Of a DNA stretch of 64,000 nucleotides, positions 9,009 to 16,282 are shown one piece after another (within the stretch, counting starts at the first letter, position 1; the number at the start of each line of letters is the position of its first letter). The stretch comes from RPQJ01 sp963778185 (GTDB lineage: Bacteria; Pseudomonadota; Gammaproteobacteria; Steroidobacterales; Steroidobacteraceae), in NCBI GenBank assembly GCA_963778185.1, contig CAVZTF010000003.1:1922001-1986000 (forward strand), written 5' to 3'. The notes beneath the pieces are model-generated. The model did no database searches, had not been told where the DNA came from, and saw only the letters and a list, made by a program, of their open reading frames with translations. Position numbers and translations under genes: made by a program.

Positions 9009-9404
9009 ATGCCCGAACTGCTGGTTCCCATCTCCCCCGGCGAGCTGATCGACAAGATCACGATCCTCGAGATCAAGTCGGCGCGCATGACGGACGCCGC
9101 GAAGCTGCACAACGTGCGCATGGAGCTCAGGCTGCTGACCGGGACCTGGCAGGCCTCGGGCTACGCCGCGACCGACATCAGCGCCGAGTGGGCCGGGTTG
9201 CGAGGCGTAAACGAGCAGCTGTGGGACATCGAGGACCGCATCCGCGACAAGGAGCGCGACGGCGCGTTCGACGCCGAGTTCATCGAGCTCGCGCGCGCGG
9301 TCTACGTCACCAACGACGAGCGCGCCGCGATCAAGAAGCGCATCAACGTGATGCTGGGCTCGGCACTGGTGGAGGAAAAGAGCTACGCGGCGTACCGGAA
9401 GTAG
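9009..9404 (+). CDS. DUF6165 family protein
   Basis: A 131-residue soluble protein starting MPELLVPISPGELIDKITILEIK, which matches the small DUF6165 family of unknown function. It is predicted to be mostly helical (EQLWDIEDRIRDKERDG). Homologues often sit between glnE and LPS genes in proteobacteria; here the same order is kept but about 3.5 kb of accessory DNA separates it from the zinc-finger and LPS genes. No function is assigned. Confidence 0.75.
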   Translation: MPELLVPISPGELIDKITILEIKSARMTDAAKLHNVRMELRLLTGTWQASGYAATDISAEWAGLRGVNEQLWDIEDRIRDKERDGAFDAEFIELARAVYVTNDERAAIKKRINVMLGSALVEEKSYAAYRK

Positions 9405-9419
9405 AGCGAGCAGGTGCGT

Positions 9420-9436
9420 CTTGCCGAAACGGCAAG
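9420..9436 (+). terminator. Short hairpin after the DUF6165 gene
   Basis: CTTGCCG at 9420-9426 pairs perfectly with CGGCAAG at 9430-9436 around an AAA loop, 15 bp after the stop codon. There is no U-run, so rho-independent termination is uncertain. It also marks the left limit of the accessory insert. Confidence 0.4.
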
Positions 9437-9514
9437 TTCAGCGACCCATGATTGACGGCCTGATGGATCGACGATGTAGTCCGATCAACACGTTGCCAGG
9501 GGCACGGTCCGCTG

Positions 9515-9857
9515 ATGACGCACAGACTGGAGTTGCCGTTGCGCTATCTTGTTGCTGTCGGTGGAGTCCTTCTCTTTCAGGTTGCCTTTTCGTACGCAAA
9601 CATTCTGGCGAGCAGAGGCAATGGATCGTTCGTTGGCTTGGGCGCAATGCTGCTGGCAGTCCTTGGAGTTCCACTCACAGCGCTGCTCAGATATCCTGCT
9701 CGTCGTATCACTGGCGCTCCCAGTTTCACAGCTCACGCTCCTGATCCTCGTCTCTGTCTTTCGGCTGCAGTCTCATGTTCAAGACGTCAGCGCGGCCCAC
9801 CCTTTCGTTCCAGCTGACGTGCGCCCGCCTGCTTCGCGGTCTGTCGCCCGCAGGTGA
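9515..9857 (+). pseudogene. Small membrane-protein gene, probably frameshifted (first cassette)
   Basis: The frame from the ATG at 9515 encodes two hydrophobic stretches (LRYLVAVGGVLLFQVAF and LGAMLLAVLGVPLTALL) and then turns into low-complexity hydrophilic sequence ending at 9817. The +1 frame carries a third clear membrane segment, DILLVVSLALPVSQLTLLIL, and ends at 9857. Joining them by one indel near 9685 gives a coherent three-helix membrane protein. The end overlaps the attC at 9795-9872. No family recognised. Confidence 0.4.
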
Positions 9858-9872
9858 ACTCAAACGTTAGGC
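9795..9872 (+). repeat. attC site 1 (integron recombination site)
   Basis: The left end GCCCACC at 9795-9801 resembles the R'' core RYYYAAC with one mismatch; the right end GTTAGGC at 9866-9872 is a perfect GTTRRRY R' core. Inner arms CGTTCCAG on the left and CTCAAACG on the right pair imperfectly with unpaired bases, and CGCCTGC pairs with GCAGGTG nearer the centre. The ending GAACTCAAACGTTAGGC is a common attC 3' sequence. Expected cleavage is after G9866. Confidence 0.7.
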
Positions 9873-9894
9873 GTCACGGAGACATCGCTGCTCG

Positions 9895-10449
9895 ATGACC
9901 ACGCAGTCGTTTCTACTCTATCTGCTGATAGTCGGCTGCGAGGTGGCGTTCTGGGTGGTGCTGCTCCTCAGCCTGGTCGCGCGTTACCTGTTTCGTCGCC
10001 TGGCGTTGAGCCGATGGCTTCTCCTGACGCTGCCGTTGATCGACGTTCTGCTGTTGGCGTTCACCGCCCTGGACTTGAAAGCAGGAACAATGGCCACAAC
10101 TGCCCATGGCCTTGCCGCGGTATACGTGGGCTTCACGGTTGCGTTCGGCTCCATCGCAGTTCGCTGGGCTGACGCCCACTTTGCGTATCGCTTCGGCTCA
10201 GGACCTGCGCCGGCAAACGCGCCCAAGGGATGGAAGGCAGTTCGTTTCGACCTCGAGCTTTGGCTGCGCTGCATCGCCGCATGGATAATTGCATTCGCCT
10301 TGATCGAGGCGTTGATTGCCTTCGTCGGCAACCAGGCGGTCACGCAGCCGCTCTATGCTTGGCACAAGCTCGGGTTCGGGTGCGTCTTCTTCTGGTTTAT
10401 CTTCGGTCCAGCCTGGAGTTTGGTGTTCTTTCGCCGCGAGCAGCGGTGA
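9895..10449 (+). CDS. Cassette-borne integral membrane protein of unknown function
   Basis: A 184-residue protein with about five hydrophobic helices: FLLYLLIVGCEVAFWVVLLL, LLLTLPLIDVLLLAFTAL, HGLAAVYVGFTVAFGSIAV, IIAFALIEALIAF and GCVFFWFIFGPAWSLVFF. The central motif HGLAAVYVGFTVAFG looks conserved-family-like, but I cannot name the family. The ATG lies 22 bp after the attC 1 core and the TGA immediately precedes attC 2, so the gene fills one cassette. Base composition is less GC-rich than flanking chromosomal genes, consistent with acquisition. Confidence 0.7.
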   Translation: MTTQSFLLYLLIVGCEVAFWVVLLLSLVARYLFRRLALSRWLLLTLPLIDVLLLAFTALDLKAGTMATTAHGLAAVYVGFTVAFGSIAVRWADAHFAYRFGSGPAPANAPKGWKAVRFDLELWLRCIAAWIIAFALIEALIAFVGNQAVTQPLYAWHKLGFGCVFFWFIFGPAWSLVFFRREQR

Positions 10450-10507
10450 CCTCTAACCCCGCGTGCATGGACGCCTCCCGCAAGTCGGAGGGGCGATCGG
10501 GTTGGAT
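10450..10507 (+). repeat. attC site 2 (probable)
   Basis: R''-like CTCTAAC at 10451-10457 follows the preceding stop by one base; GTTGGAT at 10501-10507 fits GTTRRRY. TCTAACCC pairs with GGGTTGGA apart from one wobble, and CGCCTCC pairs with GGAGGGGCG with one bulged G. The 58-bp length and position at a cassette 3' end fit attC. It is less canonical than sites 1 and 3. Confidence 0.5.
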
Positions 10508-10732
10508 GGCAGGTGGAGGGGGTCCGGGCGGACGCTGCCTGCGGCAGCTCGCGTCGCCAGCGGGCGACGCTTCGGAGCGGTTAAGCGAGGACGAGCGGGG
10601 GGTGGGTGGCGAAGGAATAGCGCTCCTGTGGTGAATTACTTCCGCCAGAACGAACATCCGCGAACGGGATGATCGGCCAATGGCAGCCATTCACGCATCG
10701 CGCTTGACCCGCGCTCCCGGTGAAACGATCAC

Positions 10733-11125
10733 CTACTCCTCAAAGTGACCCGTGGCGTCACGATCCCGGTCGTAACATCTCGTGAGCGGGAACGGCGGCA
10801 ACCAGGACTCGCGACGGACGGTCCAGAGCTCGTAGGTTGGCCTCAGTTGGTCAGGGGCATCCAGGGATCCTACGTTCACTTCGATCTCGTCTGCGCTGCG
10901 TGAGAAGACGGACGAGCCGCAGCGGGGACAGAAAAACCGCCCGGCGTAGTCGCGTGTTTCGCCATCGATCGTCACCGCATCCTCAGGGAACACCGCGGAC
11001 GCGTGAAAAAGGGCCCCATGATGCTTGCGGCAGTCGAGACAGTGACATAGGCCGACCCGGTATGGGAGTCCAGACGCCACAATTCGGACGTTGCCGCACA
11101 GGCAACCGCCCGTGAATCGGTCCAT
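10733..11125 (-). CDS. GFA family (glutathione-dependent formaldehyde-activating-like / CENP-V) zinc protein
   Basis: A 130-residue protein with the Zn-binding pattern of the GFA fold: GGCLCGNVR near residues 7-15, CHCLDC at 27-32 and FCPRCGSSVF after residue 60. Family members range from S-hydroxymethylglutathione-forming enzymes to proteins of unknown role; formaldehyde activity is not demonstrated by sequence. GGAGACG precedes the ATG. It runs opposite to the cassette direction, which is unusual for integron cassettes. It may have entered separately. Confidence 0.8.
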   Translation of the reverse strand: MDRFTGGCLCGNVRIVASGLPYRVGLCHCLDCRKHHGALFHASAVFPEDAVTIDGETRDYAGRFFCPRCGSSVFSRSADEIEVNVGSLDAPDQLRPTYELWTVRRESWLPPFPLTRCYDRDRDATGHFEE

Positions 11126-11199
11126 GCTGCGTCTCCTCTGGAATCAAGCGGTCGGAATGTCTGCAACGAACCCCGCCGGCGTCTCCGTGCGGGCGGCAG

Positions 11200-11419
11200 C
11201 TCGATCCTGAGCGTGCACCTGCGCACGTCTGGGACGGCGTCGTTGCCGCTGACTGATCGTGGACGCGGTCGCGTGTGCGGACCCTATCCTGCTGCACGGT
11301 GTGAATCTGGTCCATATCTCCACCGCCGGCGCCGGACGGCCCGCCAGCCATCACGGCCGCAGGTGTGCGATCAGGCTGCTGACGAGCAGCGTGCCGGCGA
11401 TCATTGTTCGCGACTTCAT
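11200..11419 (-). pseudogene. Decayed gene for a small secreted protein
   Basis: An ATG at 11419 with a strong AAGGAGAGG site encodes MKSRTMIAGTLLVSSLIAHL, a good signal-peptide start, but meets TGA at 11351. The neighbouring frame then reads DMDQIHTVQQDRVRTRDRVHDQ, resembling the Gln/Asp/Arg-rich start of small periplasmic proteins that follow such leaders. This looks like one gene broken by a frameshift and worn at its 3' end. The parent family is not certain. Confidence 0.4.
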
Positions 11420-11811
11420 GGTTCCTCTCCTTGGTGGGGCCGTCAGGGAGGTGCGGCCCATGGAAGGGATGCTGCGCGCCGCCTGTAGCGAGTGCATCGT
11501 ACGGTCTCGAATCGACACCCGGCCAATGCGGTATCGTCGTGTATCTGCGTGGCCTCGAGGTGGGGCGTAGGATTCACTTGCGACAGGCGTGGCTCGTCGG
11601 GCGGCAGAGTTCGCCCACCTTGGGATCACTGGGCGAGCCTGCGTGTACAGATAGAGGTTACTACCGACATCGGGCAACTGAACCGACATGCGTTTCGTTC
11701 AATTCAAGGTGGCTCGAACGGGCGGGCGGGCCGCCCCTCGTCTGCACGGTCGCAGCGCTCATCGGGGGCTGCATTGAGCCGAGGCCGCGCTTGCGCTCCT
11801 GTCAGGGCGTG
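11420..11811. other. Intergenic cassette-region DNA with no supported gene
   Basis: About 390 bp upstream of attC 3. Several short open frames exist on both strands, but none has a ribosome binding site plus plausible protein composition. It probably represents the 5' region of the decayed secreted-protein gene and eroded cassette sequence. Confidence 0.4.
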
Positions 11812-11880
11812 GCCCAACCAGACGGCCAAGCGGACAGCTGCCGGAAGGCCGGCGCCCGCTGTTCACTTCCAACGTTAGGT
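11812..11880 (+). repeat. attC site 3 (integron recombination site)
   Basis: GCCCAAC at 11812-11818 is a perfect RYYYAAC core and GTTAGGT at 11874-11880 a perfect GTTRRRY core, 69 bp in all. The interior forms the expected imperfect hairpin: GGACAGC pairs with GCTGTTC (one wobble) and GCCGG with CCGGC around AAGG. The 3' part ACTTCCAACGTTAGG is a common attC ending. Confidence 0.75.
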
Positions 11881-11885
11881 GCCGC

Positions 11886-12818
11886 ATGGTCTCGCGCAAC
11901 AGCCGGTCGGAGTATGAGAGCCGAATGCATCGGGTGCTTGCATACATTGATCGGTGTCTGGACCAGCCGCTCGATCTGCGTGCCGTGGCCGAAGTCGCGC
12001 ACTTTTCCCCTTTTCATTTCCACCGACTTTTCGCTGCGTGGATGGGCGAAACGCTTGGCGACTATCTGCACCGTCGGCGTGTTGAAGTCGCGGCCATGCG
12101 GCTTGCAGCGCAACCGCGCTTGACAGTTCTGAACGTGGCGCTGTCGGTGGGTTATGGTTCGGGCGAAGCGTTTACGCGCGCGTTCAAAAGCCGGTTTGGC
12201 TGCTCGCCCACCGCCTGGCGAATGCAACAATCCACACGACTCCGCGCAAACAGCAATCCGGGTCAGGTGGATAGCAAGATGAGTCGGGTGCCAGTCACGC
12301 TGTCGGCAGAACATGATGTCTCCCGAACCACAGGTATGGAGACAATCATGAACGTAACACTCATTGATCGGCAGCCAGTAAGCGTCGCCTATCTTCGCCA
12401 TCTCGGCCCGTATGGCGAGGCCATTGCCGAGTTCTGGCGGAACACCTACTACCCGTGGGCGGCTTCGAACAACCTGCTGGACCAAGCACGCTATGGCATC
12501 AGCTACGACGATCCCAGCATCACTGCGGCAGAACAATGCCGATACGATGCCTGTGTGGAAGTTGCACCGGATTTCGTTTTGTCAGGCGACGGACTCAAGA
12601 CGATGATTCCGGGGGGCAAGTATGCCGTTCTCCGCTACAGCGGCAATGGCGAACGGGTTGTTGATGCCTGGACGGCATTGCTGCGGGAATGGTTGCCCGC
12701 CAGCGGACTTCAGCTTGATGCCCGACCCTGCTTCGAGTACTACCCGACAGATGCCAGGTGTGACACCCGGACCGGGGCGTTCGAGTGCGAGATATGCATT
12801 CCCGTACTTGCACCCTGA
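11886..12818 (+). CDS. AraC-family regulator fused to a GyrI-like effector-binding domain
   Basis: A 310-residue transcriptional regulator. Residues ~10-115 form two helix-turn-helix motifs (LDLRAVAEVAHFSPFHFHRLFAAWMG and LNVALSVGYGSGEAFTRAFKSRFG). Residues ~155-310 are a GyrI-like ligand domain (VAYLRHLGPYGEAI ... GGKYAVLRYSG ... PCFEYYP). Rob and BmrR-type regulators share this ligand fold and bind lipophilic cations; the ligand here is unknown. The ATG is 5 bp after the attC 3 core, so it is probably cassette cargo. Lower GC than the flanks. Confidence 0.85.
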   Translation: MVSRNSRSEYESRMHRVLAYIDRCLDQPLDLRAVAEVAHFSPFHFHRLFAAWMGETLGDYLHRRRVEVAAMRLAAQPRLTVLNVALSVGYGSGEAFTRAFKSRFGCSPTAWRMQQSTRLRANSNPGQVDSKMSRVPVTLSAEHDVSRTTGMETIMNVTLIDRQPVSVAYLRHLGPYGEAIAEFWRNTYYPWAASNNLLDQARYGISYDDPSITAAEQCRYDACVEVAPDFVLSGDGLKTMIPGGKYAVLRYSGNGERVVDAWTALLREWLPASGLQLDARPCFEYYPTDARCDTRTGAFECEICIPVLAP

Positions 12819-12878
12819 CCGGAATGCGAACGAACCTACCAGGCATGCAACCAGTTCTCGCCCGACAATGCGCTCCAG

Positions 12879-12904
12879 GGGACGCGCCAAAGGCGGCGCG
12901 TCCC
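12879..12904. terminator. Strong hairpin between the cassette region and the zinc-finger gene
   Basis: GGGACGCGCC at 12879-12888 pairs perfectly with GGCGCGTCCC at 12895-12904 around a 6-nt loop. It lies 3' of both the AraC-GyrI gene and the convergent zinc-finger gene and could terminate both. The preceding GCTCCAG resembles the inner part of some attC hairpins, so it may alternatively be the remnant of a fourth attC. Confidence 0.5.
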
Positions 12905-12913
12905 TGTGCACGG

Positions 12914-13132
12914 TCACTTCTTCAGGGTGTATTCCGCCGAGCAGTATGGACACTTGGCCCAGCCCGTCTTCTCGACCGGCAGGTACACGCGCGGGTGCGA
13001 ATTCCACAGGTACATTCCGGCCATCGGGCAGGACAACGGCAGGTCGGCCGACGTCACTTCGTAGCGGTTCTGGGCATTTGGCTGGATGAGCTTCTCGCTG
13101 CGTTCGGCCGTCACGGCGCACACTCGGGGCAT
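12914..13132 (-). CDS. CHCC zinc-finger domain protein
   Basis: A 72-residue protein of the zf-CHCC family, related to the C-terminal domain of the NDUFS6 complex I subunit. The metal ligands are visible in LSCPMAGMYLWNSHPRVYL and CPYCSAEYTL (C35, H46, C61, C64). The bacterial members have no firmly known role. It is transcribed away from the LPS genes, downstream of the GT9 gene on the same strand. An ATG at 13132 gives the usual family length. Confidence 0.8.
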   Translation of the reverse strand: MPRVCAVTAERSEKLIQPNAQNRYEVTSADLPLSCPMAGMYLWNSHPRVYLPVEKTGWAKCPYCSAEYTLKK

Positions 13133-13170
13133 CAGGCGGGACCGCATTATCGCCGACCCGGGCCGGGCCG

Positions 13171-14247
13171 TCAGCCCGTCGGGGTGCGCGGCGCGCCAAC
13201 GGCCATCAGGGCGTCGAGGCGCTCGATGACATCGGCGGCCGTGATCAGGTCCATGACGCCGGGACGTTCGATTTTCGTCGTCCACGCGAGGTGGGCCGCG
13301 GGCTTGCCGAGGAAGCGCTGCGCGGCGGCGTCGTAGCGGTCGACGCACCAGCGACGGCTGTGATACGGGCCGCTGCGATCCGGATTGGCGGTTGCGTACA
13401 GGCCGATCACCGGCGTGCCCACGGTCGTTGCCATGTGCGCGGGCCCCGAATCGGGCGACACGAGCACCGTCGCCCGCCCGAGCGTCGCCAGCATCTCGAG
13501 CAGCGTGTCCTTGCCGATGAGGTTGACGCACGGTTGGCGCATCAGGCCCACGATGCGGGCCCCGTATTCCTGCTCGAGCTCGCTGCGCCCGCCGCAGAGC
13601 AGCACGCGCAACCCGTGCCTTGCGACGGCATGGTCGGCGACAGTCGCATAGCCCTCGGGACTCCAGTTGCGCAGGCGATGGCTGGAACAGGGGCTCACGA
13701 TCAGCGTCGGCTCGCCGTCCGGGATCGCCCGCCGTGCGTACTCGAGCGCCGAGTCGGGCAGCGGGATGTCCCAGCGCATCGAGCGGCCGGTGATACCCAG
13801 CGCCTCCGTGAAGCCGAAGAAGCTGTCGAGCACGTGCTCGCGGCTGCGCGGCTCGATGCGGCGATTGGTGAACAGCCACTGCAGTTCACGCGCCCGTGAT
13901 CGGTCGAAACCGAGCTTCACGCGCGCGGGCACGACGGCTGCCGCCATGCTCGCGCGCAGCGCAAGCTGCATGTGCAGCAGTGCGTCGTAATGCCGTCCTG
14001 CAAGGCGGGATCTCAGGTCGCGATACCCGGCGAGGCCCGCCGTCTTGTCGAACGCCACGAAATCGATGCCCGGGATGTGCCCGAGCAACTTGCGCTCGAG
14101 CCCGCCCAGGATCCAGGTAACCCCAGTGCCGGGCCACGCGTCCTGCAGCGTACGCACGACCGGCAGCACGTGGCAGACGTCGCCCAGCGCGGACAGGCGC
14201 AGCACGCAGATGCGGTCCGGGGGCGCGGAAAAAAGTGGCGGCTGCAT
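13171..14247 (-). CDS. Glycosyltransferase family 9 (heptosyltransferase-like)
   Basis: LPS core sugar transferase of the ADP-heptose family, 358 residues from the chosen ATG. Typical features are the N-terminal strand ICVLRLSALGDVCHVLPVV and, in the C-terminal nucleotide-binding half, VSPDSGPAHMATTVGTPVIGLY. It resembles WaaC/WaaF-type enzymes, but which heptose it adds cannot be settled. A longer frame opens at 14307, but ATG 14247 sits just before the conserved fold. It diverges from kdkA by about 65 bp. Confidence 0.8.
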   Translation of the reverse strand: MQPPLFSAPPDRICVLRLSALGDVCHVLPVVRTLQDAWPGTGVTWILGGLERKLLGHIPGIDFVAFDKTAGLAGYRDLRSRLAGRHYDALLHMQLALRASMAAAVVPARVKLGFDRSRARELQWLFTNRRIEPRSREHVLDSFFGFTEALGITGRSMRWDIPLPDSALEYARRAIPDGEPTLIVSPCSSHRLRNWSPEGYATVADHAVARHGLRVLLCGGRSELEQEYGARIVGLMRQPCVNLIGKDTLLEMLATLGRATVLVSPDSGPAHMATTVGTPVIGLYATANPDRSGPYHSRRWCVDRYDAAAQRFLGKPAAHLAWTTKIERPGVMDLITAADVIERLDALMAVGAPRTPTG

Positions 14248-14312
14248 GGAGTGGGCGGTAGGCAGCGGCGATCCGATGGTGAACAATCCGTCCCGTGAAT
14301 CAGCCACCTGCG

Positions 14313-15011
14313 ATGATCACGGCGCGCGGCGCGATGCTATACGATGCCTCGAGCGTCGGCCAGCCACGTGAAGAGATCTTCGACGCCGGATATTGGCGCG
14401 CCCGCGGTGCGCTCGAGCAGGCGACGGGTGGCCGCGGCACGGTGGCTTTCGTGCGCGAGGGTGAGCAGCGCTGGGTGCTGCGCCACTACCGGCGCGGCGG
14501 CCTCGTCGCGCGATACCTCGAGGACGCCTACCTGTGGACCGGCGCCGAGCGCACCCGTTGCTTCGCCGAGTGGCGGCTGCTGCATCGGCTTCGCGAGTGG
14601 GGCCTGCCCGTGCCGCGACCGGTGGCGGCCCGCTACACGAAGGCGGGCATCGTCTATCGGGCCGACCTGATTACCGAGGAGTTGCCCAGCCGTACGACGC
14701 TCGCGATGGCGCTTGCGTCGGGCGCGCTCGACGCCCCCGCCTGGCGACGGATCGGCCGCAGCATTGCGGGCCTGCATGCCCGCGGCGTGCACCATGCGGA
14801 CCTGAATGCGCACAACCTGCTGCTGGGTCCCGACGGCGAAGTCTACGTGCTCGACTTCGACCGCGGCCGCATCCGGGAGCGCGGCGCGTGGGAGCAGGCG
14901 GTGCTCGAGCGGCTGCGACGTTCGCTCGCCAAGGTCACGGCCGGGCTGCCGGCCGGGCGCTTCGACGACGCGGCATGGCGCTCGCTCCGCCAGGGTTACG
15001 GGGAGCCTTGA
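14313..15011 (+). CDS. kdkA: 3-deoxy-D-manno-octulosonic acid (Kdo) kinase
   Basis: Phosphorylates Kdo in the inner LPS core, taking the place of a second Kdo. The 232-residue protein has a kinase-like fold with the catalytic motif HADLNAHNLLL and the metal-binding DFDRGRIR, both diagnostic of KdkA/InaA-type lipopolysaccharide kinases. Start choice is uncertain: GTG 14295, ATG 14313 and ATG 14334 are all in frame without a clear ribosome binding site. Its TGA overlaps the waaA ATG by one base (TGATG), implying coupled translation. Confidence 0.85.
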   Translation: MITARGAMLYDASSVGQPREEIFDAGYWRARGALEQATGGRGTVAFVREGEQRWVLRHYRRGGLVARYLEDAYLWTGAERTRCFAEWRLLHRLREWGLPVPRPVAARYTKAGIVYRADLITEELPSRTTLAMALASGALDAPAWRRIGRSIAGLHARGVHHADLNAHNLLLGPDGEVYVLDFDRGRIRERGAWEQAVLERLRRSLAKVTAGLPAGRFDDAAWRSLRQGYGEP

Positions 15012-16282
15012 TGCGCATCCTGTACGTCCTGCTGACCTACCTGCTGGTCCCCGTCTTCATTGCGCTGGAGGGCTGGCAGGCAATCTGGAATCCCGACTAT
15101 CGTGGACGGGTGCGACAGCGGCTGGGCTTCGTCGAGCCGCAGGAGCGGCCCGGGTGCCTCTGGGTGCACGCGGTCTCGGTGGGCGAGGTGCAGGCCGCGG
15201 CAGGCCTCGTCCGCGCGCTCCGCGCGCGGTTTCCGGCCCTGCAGATCGTGATTACGACGGTGACGCCCACCGGCGCGCAGCGCGCCAGGGACCTGCTCGG
15301 CGCCGGCGTGCGGCACTGCTACCTGCCGTACGACGTCCCCGGGGCCGTGCGGCGTTTCCTCGACCGCATCCAGCCGCAGGCCGCGATCATCCTCGAGACC
15401 GAGATCTGGCCGACGCTGTACGCCACGCTGGGCCGGCGTGGCATCCCGCTCGTGATGGCGAGTGCACGACTGTCCGAGCGGTCGGTGAATCGATACCGCC
15501 GGCTGGCGTCGCTCTTCAAGGAGACGCTGTCGCGCGGCATCCTGATCGGCGCGCAGAGCGCCACGGACGCCGAGCGGTTCCGCGCCATCGGCGCCGCGCC
15601 GGAGCGCATCGTCGTGACGGGCAACGTGAAGTTCGACATGGAGATTCCGCAGTCGGCAATCGACGCGGGCCACGACTTCCGCCGCAGCGCGGCGCCCGTT
15701 CGTCCGGTGTGGATCGCGGGCAGCACGCACGAGGGCGAGGAGTCGGCCGTGCTCGCGGCGCAATCGATGGTCCTCGCACGACATCCGGGCGCGTTGCTCA
15801 TCCTCGTGCCGCGCCATCCGCAGCGCTTCGAGGCCGTGCGCGGGCTGCTGCGCAAGCGCGGCCAGGCATTCGCCCAGCGCGGCTCGGGCGAGCTTCCGGG
15901 CGCGGAGCACGACACGTTCCTGGTGGACACGCTGGGTGAGTTGCAGATGTTCTATGCCGCGGCCGACGTCGCCTTCGTGGGCGGCAGCCTGGTCCCGATC
16001 GGCGGGCACAACCTGCTCGAGCCCGCGGTGCTCGGACTGCCGATTCTGTCCGGACCGCACACGCACAATGCGCCGGATATCGCGCAATTGCTGCGGCACA
16101 GCGGTGCCCTCGGCATTGCGAGCAACGCGGAAGAACTCGCCCAACGAGTCAATGACTACTTCGACGATCCGGCGCGTGCTCGCGCGGACGGCGCGAAGGG
16201 ACGCGACACCGTCGCGCAGAGCCGGGGAGCGGTCGACCGGCTCGTCGCGATGGTGGCGCCGCTGCTCAGCTCCTGGGCCTGA
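15011..16282 (+). CDS. waaA: Kdo transferase
   Basis: Inner-membrane-anchored GT-B enzyme that transfers Kdo to lipid IVA; 423 residues, standard length. A hydrophobic anchor occupies residues 1-20. WVHAVSVGEVQAA contains the catalytic glutamate at residue 59, and TGNVKFD and FVGGSLVPIGGHNLLEPA are conserved Kdo transferase blocks. Together with an adjacent Kdo kinase, a monofunctional mode is likely (inference). Its 3' end overlaps the convergent tolC gene by 17 bp. Confidence 0.93.
   Translation: MRILYVLLTYLLVPVFIALEGWQAIWNPDYRGRVRQRLGFVEPQERPGCLWVHAVSVGEVQAAAGLVRALRARFPALQIVITTVTPTGAQRARDLLGAGVRHCYLPYDVPGAVRRFLDRIQPQAAIILETEIWPTLYATLGRRGIPLVMASARLSERSVNRYRRLASLFKETLSRGILIGAQSATDAERFRAIGAAPERIVVTGNVKFDMEIPQSAIDAGHDFRRSAAPVRPVWIAGSTHEGEESAVLAAQSMVLARHPGALLILVPRHPQRFEAVRGLLRKRGQAFAQRGSGELPGAEHDTFLVDTLGELQMFYAAADVAFVGGSLVPIGGHNLLEPAVLGLPILSGPHTHNAPDIAQLLRHSGALGIASNAEELAQRVNDYFDDPARARADGAKGRDTVAQSRGAVDRLVAMVAPLLSSWA

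Larger units (their letters stand above)
9420..12904 (+). mobile_element. CALIN-like cluster of integron gene cassettes without an integrase
   Basis: Between two conserved chromosomal blocks lie lower-GC genes bounded by at least two, probably three, attC-like sites in the same orientation (9795-9872, 10450-10507, 11812-11880). Two of the four genes (starts at 9895 and 11886) begin 22 and 5 bp after a GTTRRRY core, and one ends directly before an attC, the classic cassette layout. No tyrosine recombinase or attI is present, so this fits a cluster of attC sites lacking an integrase. Exact outer limits are inferred. Confidence 0.65.

Noticed and set aside
10500..10590. GTTAAGC at 10580-10586 as alternative right end of attC 2
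   Set aside because: Fits GTTRRRY, but the arms do not pair with CTCTAAC, whereas GTTGGAT at 10501 does.
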